DNA from: Pseudomonas sp.
GTDB lineage: Bacteria; Pseudomonadota; Gammaproteobacteria; Pseudomonadales; Pseudomonadaceae
DNA: 61,986 nucleotides
Assembly: GCF_030683065.1 (NCBI RefSeq)
Contig: NZ_JAUXMX010000021.1
Coordinates: 1 to 61,986, forward strand
Direction: 5' to 3'
The notes beneath the pieces are model-generated. The model did not search any database. It saw only the letters and a program-made list of their open reading frames with translations, and was not told where the DNA came from. Made by a program: the position numbers and the translations under genes. Shown one piece after another: positions 1 to 8,443 of the stretch; the stretch's first letter is position 1; every line of letters begins with the position of its first letter.

Positions 1-30
1 GAGATGACCAGTAAAAAGGCAGACGCGTCT

Positions 31-102
31 GTAGGAGCCAGCTTGCTGGCGATCCGGGCCAGCAAGCCCATGCAACAGCATCGCCAGCAAGCTGGCTCCT
101 AC
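31..102. repeat. REP-like inverted repeat
   Basis: Two perfect 23-bp arms (about 31-53 and 80-102) face each other across a 26-base loop; the arm begins GTAGGAGCCAGCTTGCTGGC. Related sequence occurs at 9835-9861. GTAGGAGC-type palindromes are typical extragenic repeats of Pseudomonas. It lies downstream of pycB. Confidence 0.8.
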
Positions 103-142
103 AGGGCATTGCTGCATGCAACACATAACGGGTACATAGCCT

Positions 143-168
143 AAAAAAAGGGAGCCTCACGGCCCCCC
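143..168 (-). terminator. Rho-independent terminator of pycAB
   Basis: On the minus strand a GGGGGCC / GGCTCCC stem (one wobble pair) with a GTGA loop is followed by seven T residues. It lies about 65 bases after the pycB stop and is the natural end of the pycA-pycB transcript. Confidence 0.8.
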
Positions 169-231
169 AAGAGGTAAACAGTCGCGCCGCGCTTGTGAAC
201 CCATACTGCGATGGTGTTCACGGGCCTGCGG

Positions 232-2037
232 TCACTCGATTTCGATCAGTACTTCGCCCGGGTTGATCCGGTCGCCCTTGGCCACATGCACCGCTTTCAC
301 CGTGCCGGCGATGGGCGCTTGTACCTCGGTCTCCATTTTCATCGCTTCGCTGATCAGTACCGCCTGGCCGGCTTTGACCGTGTCGCCTGGCTTGACCAGT
401 ACATCGACGATATTGCCCGGCATGCTGGTGCTGACGTCACCTGGGGCGCTGGCTTGTTTGCGCTTGTCGCCGGCTGCGGCGACGAACTGGTTGAGCGGTT
501 CGAACACCACCTCTTCCGGCATGCCGTCGATGGACAGGTAGAAGTGGCGCTTGCCGTCGGTCTTCACGCCGACGCCGGTGATGTCGACGCGGTAGCTTTC
601 GCCATGCACGTCGATGACGAACTCGGTGGGCACGCCCTCACCACCGGCCGGGGCCACGCCGCCTGCCGCGGGGATTGGCAGCAGGGGTTCCGGGGTCAGG
701 GTGCCGGCTGCGCGCGCCTCGAGGAACTTGCGCCCGATGTCGGGGAACATGGCGTAGGTCAGCACGTCCTCTTCGGATTTGGCCAAAGCGCCGATTTCTT
801 CACGCAGCTTGGCCATTTCCGGGTTGAGCAGGTCGGCCGGGCGCACGTCGATCACGTCTTCGTTGCCGATGGCCTGGAAGCGCAGCTGCTCGTTGATCTT
901 GCCCGGCGCCAGGCCGTAGCGGCCCTGCAGATAGAGTTTCACCTCGTTGGTGATGGTCTTGTAGCGCTCGCCGGCGAGTACGTTGAATACCGCCTGGGTG
1001 CCGACGATCTGCGAGGTCGGCGTCACCAGCGGCGGGAAGCCGAGGTCTTCACGAACCTTGGGAATCTCGGCGAAGACCTCGTTGATGCGATGCAGGGCGC
1101 CCTGTTCCTTGAGCTGGTTGGCCAGGTTGGACATCATCCCGCCCGGCACCTGGTTGACTTGCACGCGGGTGTCCACCGCGGTGAACTCGCTTTCGAACTG
1201 GTGGTACTTCTTGCGCACGGCATAGAAGTACAGGCCGATTTCCTGGATCAGCTCCAGGTCGAGGCCGGTGTCGTATGCGCTGCCCTTGAGTGCAGCGACC
1301 ATCGACTCGGTGCCCGGATGGCTGGTGCCCCAGGCAAAGCTGGAGATGGCGGTATCGATATGTTCGGCGCCGGCTTCGACGGCCTTGAGCTGGCACATCG
1401 CGCCCATGCCCGAGGTGTCATGGCTGTGGATAAACACCGGCAGGTCGACCTCGGCCTTGAGTGCCTTGACCAGCTCATAGGCAGCGTAAGGGGTGAGCAG
1501 GCCGGCCATGTCCTTGAGCGCCACCGAGTCGATGCCCATGGCTTGCATGGCCTTGGCCTGGGCGACGAACGCCGCGATCGTGTGCACCGGGCTGGTGGTG
1601 TAGGCGATGGTGCCCTGGGCATGTTTACCGGCGGCCTTCACCGCCTCGATGGCGACGCGCAGGTTACGCACGTCGTTCATCGCGTCAAAGATGCGGAACA
1701 CGTCGATGCCATTGGCCGCGGCCTTGGCGACGAAGGCCCTGACCACGTCGTCGCTGTAATGGCGGTAGCCGAGCAGGTTTTGCCCGCGCAGGAGCATCTG
1801 CAGGCGGGTGTTGGGCAGGGCCTGGCGCAGTTCGCGCAGGCGCGTCCAGGGGTCTTCCTTGAGGAAGCGCACGCAGGCGTCGAAGGTCGCGCCGCCCCAG
1901 ACTTCCAGCGACCAGTAGCCGACCTTGTCCAGCTTGTCGCAGATCGGCAGCATGTCCTCCAGCCGCATGCGCGTGGCCAGCAGCGACTGGTGGGCGTCGC
2001 GCAGGATGGTGTCGGTGACCTGGATTTTCTTGCTCAT
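232..2037 (-). CDS. pycB: Pyruvate carboxylase subunit B (carboxyltransferase and biotin carrier)
   Basis: A 601-residue protein with an HMGL-like carboxyltransferase TIM barrel at the N-terminus (TDTILRDAHQSL near residue 8), a conserved carboxylase domain from about 290 to 470, and a C-terminal biotinyl domain with EAMKMETE, biotinylated lysine at residue 567. With PycA it carboxylates pyruvate to oxaloacetate to refill the TCA cycle. The same architecture occurs in OadA of oxaloacetate decarboxylase. No membrane OadB/OadG genes are nearby and a biotin carboxylase gene lies directly upstream, so the two-subunit pyruvate carboxylase of pseudomonads is preferred. It follows pycA by about 70 bases, probably as one transcript. 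Confidence 0.93.
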   Translation of the reverse strand: MSKKIQVTDTILRDAHQSLLATRMRLEDMLPICDKLDKVGYWSLEVWGGATFDACVRFLKEDPWTRLRELRQALPNTRLQMLLRGQNLLGYRHYSDDVVRAFVAKAAANGIDVFRIFDAMNDVRNLRVAIEAVKAAGKHAQGTIAYTTSPVHTIAAFVAQAKAMQAMGIDSVALKDMAGLLTPYAAYELVKALKAEVDLPVFIHSHDTSGMGAMCQLKAVEAGAEHIDTAISSFAWGTSHPGTESMVAALKGSAYDTGLDLELIQEIGLYFYAVRKKYHQFESEFTAVDTRVQVNQVPGGMMSNLANQLKEQGALHRINEVFAEIPKVREDLGFPPLVTPTSQIVGTQAVFNVLAGERYKTITNEVKLYLQGRYGLAPGKINEQLRFQAIGNEDVIDVRPADLLNPEMAKLREEIGALAKSEEDVLTYAMFPDIGRKFLEARAAGTLTPEPLLPIPAAGGVAPAGGEGVPTEFVIDVHGESYRVDITGVGVKTDGKRHFYLSIDGMPEEVVFEPLNQFVAAAGDKRKQASAPGDVSTSMPGNIVDVLVKPGDTVKAGQAVLISEAMKMETEVQAPIAGTVKAVHVAKGDRINPGEVLIEIE

Positions 2038-2107
2038 CTTTGGTTCTCCTGAAGCCCGGAGGCGATCCGTGGCTGCAACTGCCGGACTGGGTCCGGCCTG
2101 CGATTTG

Positions 2108-3523
2108 TTAGAGCCCGGCGTGGGCGGCGATGGCGGCGGCGATAACCAGGGCCAACTCTTCGGGTTTGCGCTTGATCGAGTACTGGGTCAGTTCCGGGTG
2201 GCTTTCGACGAAGCTGGTGTTGAACTGGCCGCTGCGAAATTCCGGGTTGCGCAAAATCTCCTGGTAATAGGGCGCGGTGGTCTTCACGCCCTGCAGGCGC
2301 ATGTCGTCCAGCGCACGCAGGCCGCGGTCCATGGCCTCTTCCCAGGTCAGGGCCCAGACCACCAGCTTCAGGCACATCGAGTCGTAGTAGGGCGGGATGG
2401 TGTAGCCGGTGTAGATCGCCGTGTCGGTTCGCACGCCTGGGCCGCCGGGCGCGTAGTAGCGGGTGATCTTGCCGAAGCTGGGCAGGAAGTTGTTCTTCGG
2501 GTCTTCGGCATTGATGCGGAACTGCAGGGCGAAGCCGCGGTGGATGATGTCTTCCTGCTTGACCGACAGCGGCAGGCCGGAGGCGATGCGGATCTGCTCG
2601 CGGACGATATCTATGCCGGTGATTTCTTCGGTGATGGTGTGCTCCACCTGCACCCGGGTGTTCATCTCCATGAAGTACACCTCACCCTCGGCGAGGAGGA
2701 ACTCCACGGTGCCAGCATTCTCGTAGCCCACTGCCTGCGCGGCGCGTACCGCCAGGTCGCCGATGTAGGCGCGCTGCTCGGGGGTCAGTTGCGGGCTGGG
2801 GGCGATCTCGATCAGCTTCTGGTTGCGCCGCTGGATCGAACAGTCGCGCTCGAACAGGTGCACCACGTTGCCGAAGCTGTCGCCGAGAATTTGCGCCTCG
2901 ATGTGCTTGGGGTTGACGATGCATTTTTCTAGGAACACTTCCGCCGAACCAAAGGCCTTGGTCGCCTCGGAAATCACCCGCGGGAACGCCTGCTCCAGCT
3001 CTTCACGGTTGTTGCAGCGGCGAATACCGCGCCCGCCGCCACCGGATGTGGCCTTGAGCATCACCGGATAACCGATACGCTCGCCCTCGGCCAGCGCCTC
3101 GGTGATATCCGCCACGTTGCCCTCGGTACCCGGAGTGACCGGCACGCCGGCCTTGATCATGCTGCGCCGCGCTTCGGTCTTGTCGCCCATGCGGCGGATT
3201 ACTTCGGCGCTCGGGCCGATGAACTTGATCCCACGTTCGGCGCAGATATCTGCAAGTTCCGCGTTCTCGGAGAGGAAGCCGTAGCCGGGATGCAGCGCGT
3301 CGCAGCCGGTTTCCACGGCCAGATTGACCAGCTTGCGCGGGTTCAGGTAACCGGCCAGTGGATCGGCGCCAATGCTGTGGGCCTCGTCGGCGCGCTTGAC
3401 GTGCAGCGCCATGCGGTCGGCATCGGAATAGACGGCCACCGAGCGGATGCCCATTTCGGCGCAGGCGCGCACGATACGGACGGCGATCTCGCCGCGGTTG
3501 GCAATCAGGATTTTCTTGATCAC
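2108..3523 (-). CDS. pycA: Pyruvate carboxylase subunit A (biotin carboxylase)
   Basis: The product begins IKKILIANRGEIAVRIVRAC, the biotin carboxylase N-terminal fold, followed by an ATP-grasp domain with the glycine-rich loop ATSGGGGRGI and the MNTRVQVEHTITE motif, then the C-terminal biotin carboxylase domain. It carboxylates the biotin on PycB with ATP and bicarbonate. The frame opens further upstream (to 3574), but a GTG at 3523 preceded by GAGGAAG gives a 471-residue protein starting at the conserved N-terminus, so this start is chosen. It is transcribed away from the LysR gene at 3700, the likely regulator. Confidence 0.92.
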   Translation of the reverse strand: MIKKILIANRGEIAVRIVRACAEMGIRSVAVYSDADRMALHVKRADEAHSIGADPLAGYLNPRKLVNLAVETGCDALHPGYGFLSENAELADICAERGIKFIGPSAEVIRRMGDKTEARRSMIKAGVPVTPGTEGNVADITEALAEGERIGYPVMLKATSGGGGRGIRRCNNREELEQAFPRVISEATKAFGSAEVFLEKCIVNPKHIEAQILGDSFGNVVHLFERDCSIQRRNQKLIEIAPSPQLTPEQRAYIGDLAVRAAQAVGYENAGTVEFLLAEGEVYFMEMNTRVQVEHTITEEITGIDIVREQIRIASGLPLSVKQEDIIHRGFALQFRINAEDPKNNFLPSFGKITRYYAPGGPGVRTDTAIYTGYTIPPYYDSMCLKLVVWALTWEEAMDRGLRALDDMRLQGVKTTAPYYQEILRNPEFRSGQFNTSFVESHPELTQYSIKRKPEELALVIAAAIAAHAGL

Positions 3524-3630
3524 GCGTGCTTCCTCGACCCAGTAGACAGACAGGTAATCGTCAGTGACGACCACGCGCTCACCCTACGCCTGGGCGTTGG
3601 ATAACCAAAATCAGTAATAATTTGCTTGGC

Positions 3631-3648
3631 TATAAGCTATAGCTTATA
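3631..3648. promoter_or_regulatory. 18-bp palindrome, candidate LysR-type operator
   Basis: TATAAGCTATAGCTTATA is a perfect palindrome containing T-N11-A spacings, in the 176-bp gap between divergent pycA and the LysR gene. LysR-type regulators normally bind such sites between themselves and a divergent target. Binding here is inferred. Confidence 0.6.
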
Positions 3649-3699
3649 CACTCGGTCGAAAGCCCTGCCGCAAGGCTCATTCGGCCGAGGAGGTATCCC

Positions 3700-4662
3700 G
3701 TGCGTAAATCCTTGATGCGCATCACCCTGCGCCAACTGCAGGTGTTTCGCGCCGTGTGCCAGCAGCGCTCCTACAGTCGCGCCGCCGAAGACATGGCGCT
3801 GACCCAGCCGGCGGTCAGCCTGCAGATTCGCCAGCTGGAAGAGTTGCTCGGCCAGCCGCTGTTTGATTATGTCGGCAAGAAGCTCTACCTGACCGATGCC
3901 GCCGAAGCCCTGCAGCGGGCCAGCGCGGATATTTTCGGCCGCCTGGAAAGCCTGGATATGCAGCTGGGCGACCTGCAAGGCTCGCTGCAAGGGCAGCTGA
4001 GTCTGGCTGTGGAATCCAGTGCGAAGTACTTCACGCCGCATCTTTTCGGCGCTTTTCGCCAGCAATACCCGGAAGTCAGTTTACAGCTGGTGGTCACCAA
4101 CCACGCCCAGGCGCTCAAGCGGCTAAGCGCTAATCGTGATGACCTGCTGATCATGTCGCAGGTGCCGACCGACCTGAATCTGGAGTTTCTGCCGTTTCTC
4201 AATAACCCAATCATCGCGGTGGCGCCGGCGTCGCACGCACTTTGCAGCCAGGGGCCACTGGCCCTGCAAGACCTCACCGCCTGGCCGCTTGTGGTGCGCG
4301 AGCGCGGCTCGGGTACGCGTCAGGCGATCGAGGCGTATTGCCACCAGAAACGCGCGCACTTCGTTCAGACCCTTGAGCTAGCTTCAACCGAAAGTCAGCT
4401 TGAAGGCGTGCTTGCCGGCCTCGGCGTGGCTCTGTTGCCACGCCATGCGGTGCGCCGTGAGCTGGCCTGCGGCGCGCTGCGTGAATTGCCGGTGGCCGAG
4501 CTGCCATTACTGCGTAGCTGGTGCCTGGTACACCCGCGCGGCAAATACCTGTCACCGGTGGCCCAGGCGTTTTTCGCCTTCGTGCGCGATCAACGCAGCC
4601 TGATCAACGCCCTGGCCGAGCGCTTCGCCGAGCCGATGCCTGAGCGGCAGCCATATAGTTAG
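3700..4662 (+). CDS. LysR-family transcriptional regulator next to pyruvate carboxylase
   Basis: A 320-residue LysR protein: winged helix-turn-helix at residues 6-65 (TLRQLQVFRAVCQQRSYSRA, then DMALTQPAVSLQIRQLEELL) and a periplasmic-binding-protein-like effector domain from about 95 to 300. The GTG at 3700 follows GGAGG at good spacing; an ATG at 3715 is the alternative. It corresponds in position to the PycR-type regulator beside pycA in P. aeruginosa and probably controls pycAB from the palindrome at 3631-3648. The effector is not deducible. Its 3' end overlaps the convergent small gene ending at 4604. Confidence 0.88.
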   Translation: MRKSLMRITLRQLQVFRAVCQQRSYSRAAEDMALTQPAVSLQIRQLEELLGQPLFDYVGKKLYLTDAAEALQRASADIFGRLESLDMQLGDLQGSLQGQLSLAVESSAKYFTPHLFGAFRQQYPEVSLQLVVTNHAQALKRLSANRDDLLIMSQVPTDLNLEFLPFLNNPIIAVAPASHALCSQGPLALQDLTAWPLVVRERGSGTRQAIEAYCHQKRAHFVQTLELASTESQLEGVLAGLGVALLPRHAVRRELACGALRELPVAELPLLRSWCLVHPRGKYLSPVAQAFFAFVRDQRSLINALAERFAEPMPERQPYS

Positions 4663-4828
4663 CCGCAATCAGCTCTGGGTAATCGGTCAATTGCTGCTGC
4701 AACTGGCGGTGTTCGGCATAGTCCTCAATGGCGCGGCGGTATTCCATACGGCGCTGATCGAGCAGCTTGCGGCGATTCTTTGCATCAGTGCTGACGTGTG
4801 ACTGCGCTTCATCCAAATAACGAGGCAT
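4604..4828 (-). CDS. Small hypothetical protein, possibly PA3496-like
   Basis: A 74-residue, charged, probably soluble protein starting MPRYLDEAQSHVSTDAKNRR and containing a basic/aromatic helix (RRMEYRRAIEDYAEHRQLQQ). The ATG at 4828 has GGGAGA seven bases upstream. Its last 59 bases overlap the 3' end of the LysR gene on the other strand, so the C-terminal SARRSARPGR may be an add-on after loss of the original stop. The composition recalls small Pseudomonas proteins of the PA3496 type, from memory only. No signal peptide or membrane segment. Confidence 0.55.
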   Translation of the reverse strand: MPRYLDEAQSHVSTDAKNRRKLLDQRRMEYRRAIEDYAEHRQLQQQLTDYPELIAANYMAAAQASARRSARPGR

Positions 4829-4925
4829 CTCAAGTCTCCCTGGCTGAACAACGGGAGGTACAGGATCGACTCGGAATGTGACGTTTTGGCGGCAAGGCGA
4901 TGAAGTTGCGATGACCTCGACCAGC

Positions 4926-5562
4926 GCCGCCTGCGCAGGATGGTGCTTATTGCTGCCGCTTTGCCGCGGCGTAACCCAATAAGGGCTGTGTGCGTGCTGC
5001 CGCTGTGTTGGGTTACGCGGCGCCCGGCACATGCGTCGCTGGCCCGCACGAGGGTCTGCGCCGCTAACCCAACCTACGTCGATGACACGAATCTTCGGTC
5101 GGTTTCGTAGGTTGGGTTAGCCGCCTGCGCAGGATTGCGCTTATTGCTGCAGCTTAGCCGCGGCGTAACCCAGCAAGGGCTGTGTACTCGCGGGCGCTGT
5201 GTTGGGTTACGCGGCGTCCGGCACATGCGTCGCTGACCCGCACGAGGGTCTGCGCCGCTAACCCAACCTACGTCGATGACACGAATCTTCGTCGGTTTCG
5301 TAGGTTGGGTTAGCCGCCTGCGCAGGATGGTGCTTATTGCTGCCGCTTTGCCGCGGCGTAACCCAATAAGGGCTGTGTGCGTGCTGCCGCTGTGTTGGGT
5401 TACGCGGCGCCCGGCACATACGTCGCTGGCCCGCACGAGGGTCTGCGCCGCTAACCCAACCTACGTCGATGACACGAATCTTCGGTCGGTTTCGTAGGTT
5501 GGGTTAGCCGCCTGCGCAGGATGGTGCTTATTGCCGCCGCTTGGCTGCGGCGTAACCCAACA
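4926..5562. repeat. Tandem array of a 194-bp repeat (three copies plus a partial fourth)
   Basis: Units start at 4926, 5120, 5313 and 5507 with GCCGCCTGCGCAGGA (periods 194, 193 and 194 bases); the fourth stops near 5562. Each unit carries opposed TAACCCAACCTACG and CGTAGGTTGGGTTA arms around about 27 bases, and GCGTAACCCAA / TTGGGTTACGCGGCG pairs, so each can fold into hairpins. Units 1 and 3 differ by a single base as far as I could align, while unit 2 is more diverged. The 4829-5574 gap contains no convincing gene. Confidence 0.9.
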
Positions 5563-5574
5563 TAGCGGCCGCGA

Positions 5575-6447
5575 TTAATCTTCGTGGGATTTTACTGACT
5601 TCGGCGACAGGCGCAGGCTGCGCAAGCTGCGTTTGACGCTCTTGAGGTGGTTGACCAGGCTCGGGCCGCGGGCCATGGCCACGCCCATTGCCAGCACGTC
5701 GATCACCACCAGGTGGGCGATGCGTGAGGTCAGCGGGGTGTAGATTTCGGTGTCTTCCTGCACATCGATAGCCAGGTTGACCGTGGCCAGGTCGGCCAGC
5801 GGGGTCTGGCTTGGGCATAGGGTGATCAGGGTCGCGCCGGCTTCACGCACTAAGTTGGCGGTGATCAGCAGATCTTTCGAGCGCCCGGACTGGGAGATAC
5901 AAATGGCCACATCGGTAGGCTTGAGAGTCACCGCACTCATCGCCTGCATGTGCGGGTCGGAATAGGCGGCAGCGGTGAGCAGCAGACGGAAGAACTTGTG
6001 CTGGGCATCCGCCGCCACCGCGCCCGAGGCGCCGAAGCCATAAAACTCCACGCGCTGGGCCTGGGCACAGGCGGCGATGGCGCGCTGCAAGGCCTGCGGG
6101 TCGAGGTTCTCGCGTACCTCGATGAGGGTGTGCAGGGTGGTGTCGAAAATTTTCAGGCTGAAGTCGGCGACCGAGTCGTCTTCGTGGATGGCGAATTGGC
6201 CGAAACTGGCGCCGGCAGCCAGGCTCTGCGCCAGTTTCAGCTTCAAGTCCTGGAAACCGCTGCAGCCGATGGCACGGCAGAAACGTACGATGGTCGGTTC
6301 GCTGATGCCGACGCTGTGGGCCAGGTCGGCCATTGAACTATGCATCACCGAGGCCGGGTCGAGCAGCACGTGGTCGGCCACCTTGAGTTCCGACTTGCGT
6401 AACAAGTGACGCGACTGGGCGATGTGCTGCAACAAATTCACGGGCAT
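5575..6447 (-). CDS. hexR: HexR, RpiR-family repressor of central carbon metabolism
   Basis: A 290-residue protein with an N-terminal RpiR helix-turn-helix (about 1-77, including SVGISEPTIVRFCRAIGCSG) and a C-terminal SIS sugar-phosphate domain (about 125-255). HexR of Pseudomonas represses zwf, edd, gap-1 and related genes and is released by 2-keto-3-deoxy-6-phosphogluconate. It is divergent from zwf, the usual arrangement, with a palindrome in between. The downstream end abuts the 194-bp repeat array. Confidence 0.93.
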   Translation of the reverse strand: MPVNLLQHIAQSRHLLRKSELKVADHVLLDPASVMHSSMADLAHSVGISEPTIVRFCRAIGCSGFQDLKLKLAQSLAAGASFGQFAIHEDDSVADFSLKIFDTTLHTLIEVRENLDPQALQRAIAACAQAQRVEFYGFGASGAVAADAQHKFFRLLLTAAAYSDPHMQAMSAVTLKPTDVAICISQSGRSKDLLITANLVREAGATLITLCPSQTPLADLATVNLAIDVQEDTEIYTPLTSRIAHLVVIDVLAMGVAMARGPSLVNHLKSVKRSLRSLRLSPKSVKSHED

Positions 6448-6538
6448 GGGCTCGGGCTGAAAGTTGACGAACAGGTCGTGCGACGCTCATCCGAAGTATG
6501 ACTCGGTTATGATCGGGGCACGCCGGGTGTAGTGATCC

Positions 6539-6553
6539 TGTAGTTATACTACA
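6539..6553. promoter_or_regulatory. HexR operator
   Basis: TGTAGTTATACTACA is a perfect 6+3+6 inverted repeat in the hexR-zwf gap. It fits the TTGT-N7/8-ACAA-type HexR site except for the outermost base. Its place would let HexR repress both zwf and itself. Confidence 0.8.
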
Positions 6554-6597
6554 TGGCCGCCGCGCCCGCACTGCTAAACCGAGTCGGAGTTCCCGCT

Positions 6598-8040
6598 TTG
6601 AGCATTCCCTGTGACATGCTGGTCTTTGGCGGTACGGGCGACCTGGCCCTGCACAAGCTGCTGCCAGCGCTCTACCACCTGCACCGCGTCGGTCGGCTGC
6701 ACGCCGACATGCGCATTCTCGCCCTGGCGCGCAGCAGCCACAGCCGCGCCGCTTACCAGGCCCTCGCCGAACGCCGCTGTCGCGCCCAAGTGGCCCGCGC
6801 CGACTTTGACAACGACATGTGGGCCAGCTTCGCCGCGCGCCTCGACTACTTCGCCATGGACGCCAGTCAGAGCGCCGACTTTGGCCGCCTGGGCAAGCAT
6901 CTTGGGCTTGGCGGCGAACGTGTACGGGTTTACTACCTGGCCACTGCGCCCGACCTGTTCGAAGCGATCGCCTCGCACCTTGATATCGCCGGGCTGGCCG
7001 GGCCTCACGCGCGCATCGTGCTGGAGAAGCCGATTGGGCGCTCGCTGCCGTCGGCGCAGGCGATCAATGCGGCAATCGGTGCGGTATTCGACGAGTCGCG
7101 GGTGTTCCGCATCGATCACTACCTCGGTAAGGAAACCGTGCAGAACCTGATGGCGCTGCGTTTCGCCAACGCCCTGTTCGAGCCAGTCTGGCGCGCCGGG
7201 CACATCGATCATGTGCAGATCAGCGTGTGCGAGACCCTCGGCGTGGAAAATCGCGGCGCCTACTACGACAACGCCGGCGCCATGCGCGATATGGTCCAGA
7301 ACCATTTGTTGCAGTTGCTGTGTCTGGTGGCCATGGAAGCGCCGGTACGCTTCGATGCCGAGGCGGTGCGTAACGAGAAGGTCAAGGTGCTCGAGGCGCT
7401 GAAGCCGATTTCCGGCCTCGACGTACGCGACAAAACGGTGCGCGGCCAATACGTGGCCGGCAAGATCGGCGGGCAGGAAGTGCCGGCTTACTACTTCGAG
7501 AAAAATGTCGACAACGACAGCGATACGGAGACCTTTGTCGCCTTACAGGTGGAGGTCGAGAACTGGCGTTGGGCCGGTGTGCCCTTCTACCTGCGCACTG
7601 GCAAGCGTATGGCGAAGAAAACCTCCGAGATCCTGATCCAGTTCAAACCGGTGCCGCACCAGTTGCTGGGCGACAGCGAGGCCAATCGCTTGCTGATTCG
7701 CCTGCAGCCGGAAGAGTGCATCAGCCTGCAACTGATGGCCAAGCACCCCGGCAAGGGCATGCGCCTGGAACCTGTGGAGCTGGACCTCAACCTGGCGCAC
7801 GCGTTTCGCCAGAAGCGCCGCTGGGACGCCTACGAACGCCTGCTATTGGATGTGATCGAAGGCGACTCGACACTGTTCATGCGCCGCGACGAAGTCGAAG
7901 CGGCCTGGAGCTGGATCGACCCGATCATCAATGGCTGGCAGCAGCACCACCAGAGCCCGCGGCCCTATCCGGCTGGGAGCAGCGGGCCGGAGCAGGCCAA
8001 CCTGCTGCTGGAGTTGGCGGGGCGTAAGTGGATGGAGTGA
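6598..8040 (+). CDS. zwf: Glucose-6-phosphate 1-dehydrogenase
   Basis: Oxidises glucose 6-phosphate to 6-phosphogluconolactone with NAD(P), feeding the Entner-Doudoroff and pentose phosphate routes. The nucleotide-binding loop is VFGGTGDLALHK near the N-terminus and the active-site motif RIDHYLGKE is at residues 171-179. I choose the TTG at 6598 (SIPCDMLVFGG follows, with GGAG upstream), giving 480 residues as in zwf copies beside hexR in other pseudomonads. An in-frame ATG at 6553 would overlap the HexR operator and add a non-conserved tail. The usual downstream pgl and eda genes are absent; a convergent cytochrome gene follows. Confidence 0.92.
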   Translation: MSIPCDMLVFGGTGDLALHKLLPALYHLHRVGRLHADMRILALARSSHSRAAYQALAERRCRAQVARADFDNDMWASFAARLDYFAMDASQSADFGRLGKHLGLGGERVRVYYLATAPDLFEAIASHLDIAGLAGPHARIVLEKPIGRSLPSAQAINAAIGAVFDESRVFRIDHYLGKETVQNLMALRFANALFEPVWRAGHIDHVQISVCETLGVENRGAYYDNAGAMRDMVQNHLLQLLCLVAMEAPVRFDAEAVRNEKVKVLEALKPISGLDVRDKTVRGQYVAGKIGGQEVPAYYFEKNVDNDSDTETFVALQVEVENWRWAGVPFYLRTGKRMAKKTSEILIQFKPVPHQLLGDSEANRLLIRLQPEECISLQLMAKHPGKGMRLEPVELDLNLAHAFRQKRRWDAYERLLLDVIEGDSTLFMRRDEVEAAWSWIDPIINGWQQHHQSPRPYPAGSSGPEQANLLLELAGRKWME

Positions 8041-8059
8041 GCTGCCAGCGAGTGGTGGC

Positions 8060-8443
8060 TTACTTCAACGAACGCAGAAAACTGATCAGGTAATCCTGCT
8101 CGGCAGGATCGCTAATGGCGACGTGCCGCATGCGGGTGCCGGGAACCAATGCGTCGTTGTCGGCAATCCACTTGCGCAGGTTGTCTTCGTTCCAGGTGAT
8201 CCCCGAGGTCTCCATGGCTTTCGAGTAGGCAAATCGGGGCACGGAGGCCGCCGGGCGATCGACTACGCCGAACAGGCTGGGGCCGAAGGCATTCTCGCTA
8301 CTGTCCAGCGAGTGGCACGCCGTGCAGTGGTGGCTGAACAGCTGGCGCCCAGCTTCCTGCATCCCGCCCTCTACAGCCAGGGCGACCGGGGCTGCAGTCA
8401 GTGCAGTGGCTAACGCTAATAACGGTGACAGGCGCATTTTCAT
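8060..8443 (-). CDS. Periplasmic c-type cytochrome (class I)
   Basis: A 127-residue precursor with a Sec signal peptide (about 1-23, cleavage after ALA), one haem motif CTACH at residues 40-44, and a likely axial methionine at 105 in GTRMRH. About 104 mature residues with one haem is the size of cytochrome c2/c550-type electron carriers. The frame opens to 8581, but the ATG at 8443 follows GAGGGAAC and starts the signal peptide. It converges on zwf with a 19-base gap. Its redox partner is not indicated by the neighbours. Confidence 0.88.
   Translation of the reverse strand: MKMRLSPLLALATALTAAPVALAVEGGMQEAGRQLFSHHCTACHSLDSSENAFGPSLFGVVDRPAASVPRFAYSKAMETSGITWNEDNLRKWIADNDALVPGTRMRHVAISDPAEQDYLISFLRSLK

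Noticed and set aside
232..2037. Oxaloacetate decarboxylase alpha subunit (OadA) as the name for pycB
   Set aside because: No oadB or oadG near, and a biotin carboxylase gene directly upstream, as in two-subunit pyruvate carboxylase.
211..2052. A 613-codon open frame on the plus strand over pycB
   Set aside because: It mirrors pycB in a high-GC region, has no recognisable domain and its His/Gly/Val-rich composition is that of an antisense shadow.
4926..5562. CRISPR-like array
   Set aside because: Units are about 194 bp with no short constant repeats separated by unique spacers, and no cas genes are near.
6553..6597. Upstream ATG start for zwf
   Set aside because: It overlaps the HexR palindrome and adds residues not seen in related zwf; the TTG at 6598 with GGAG fits better.
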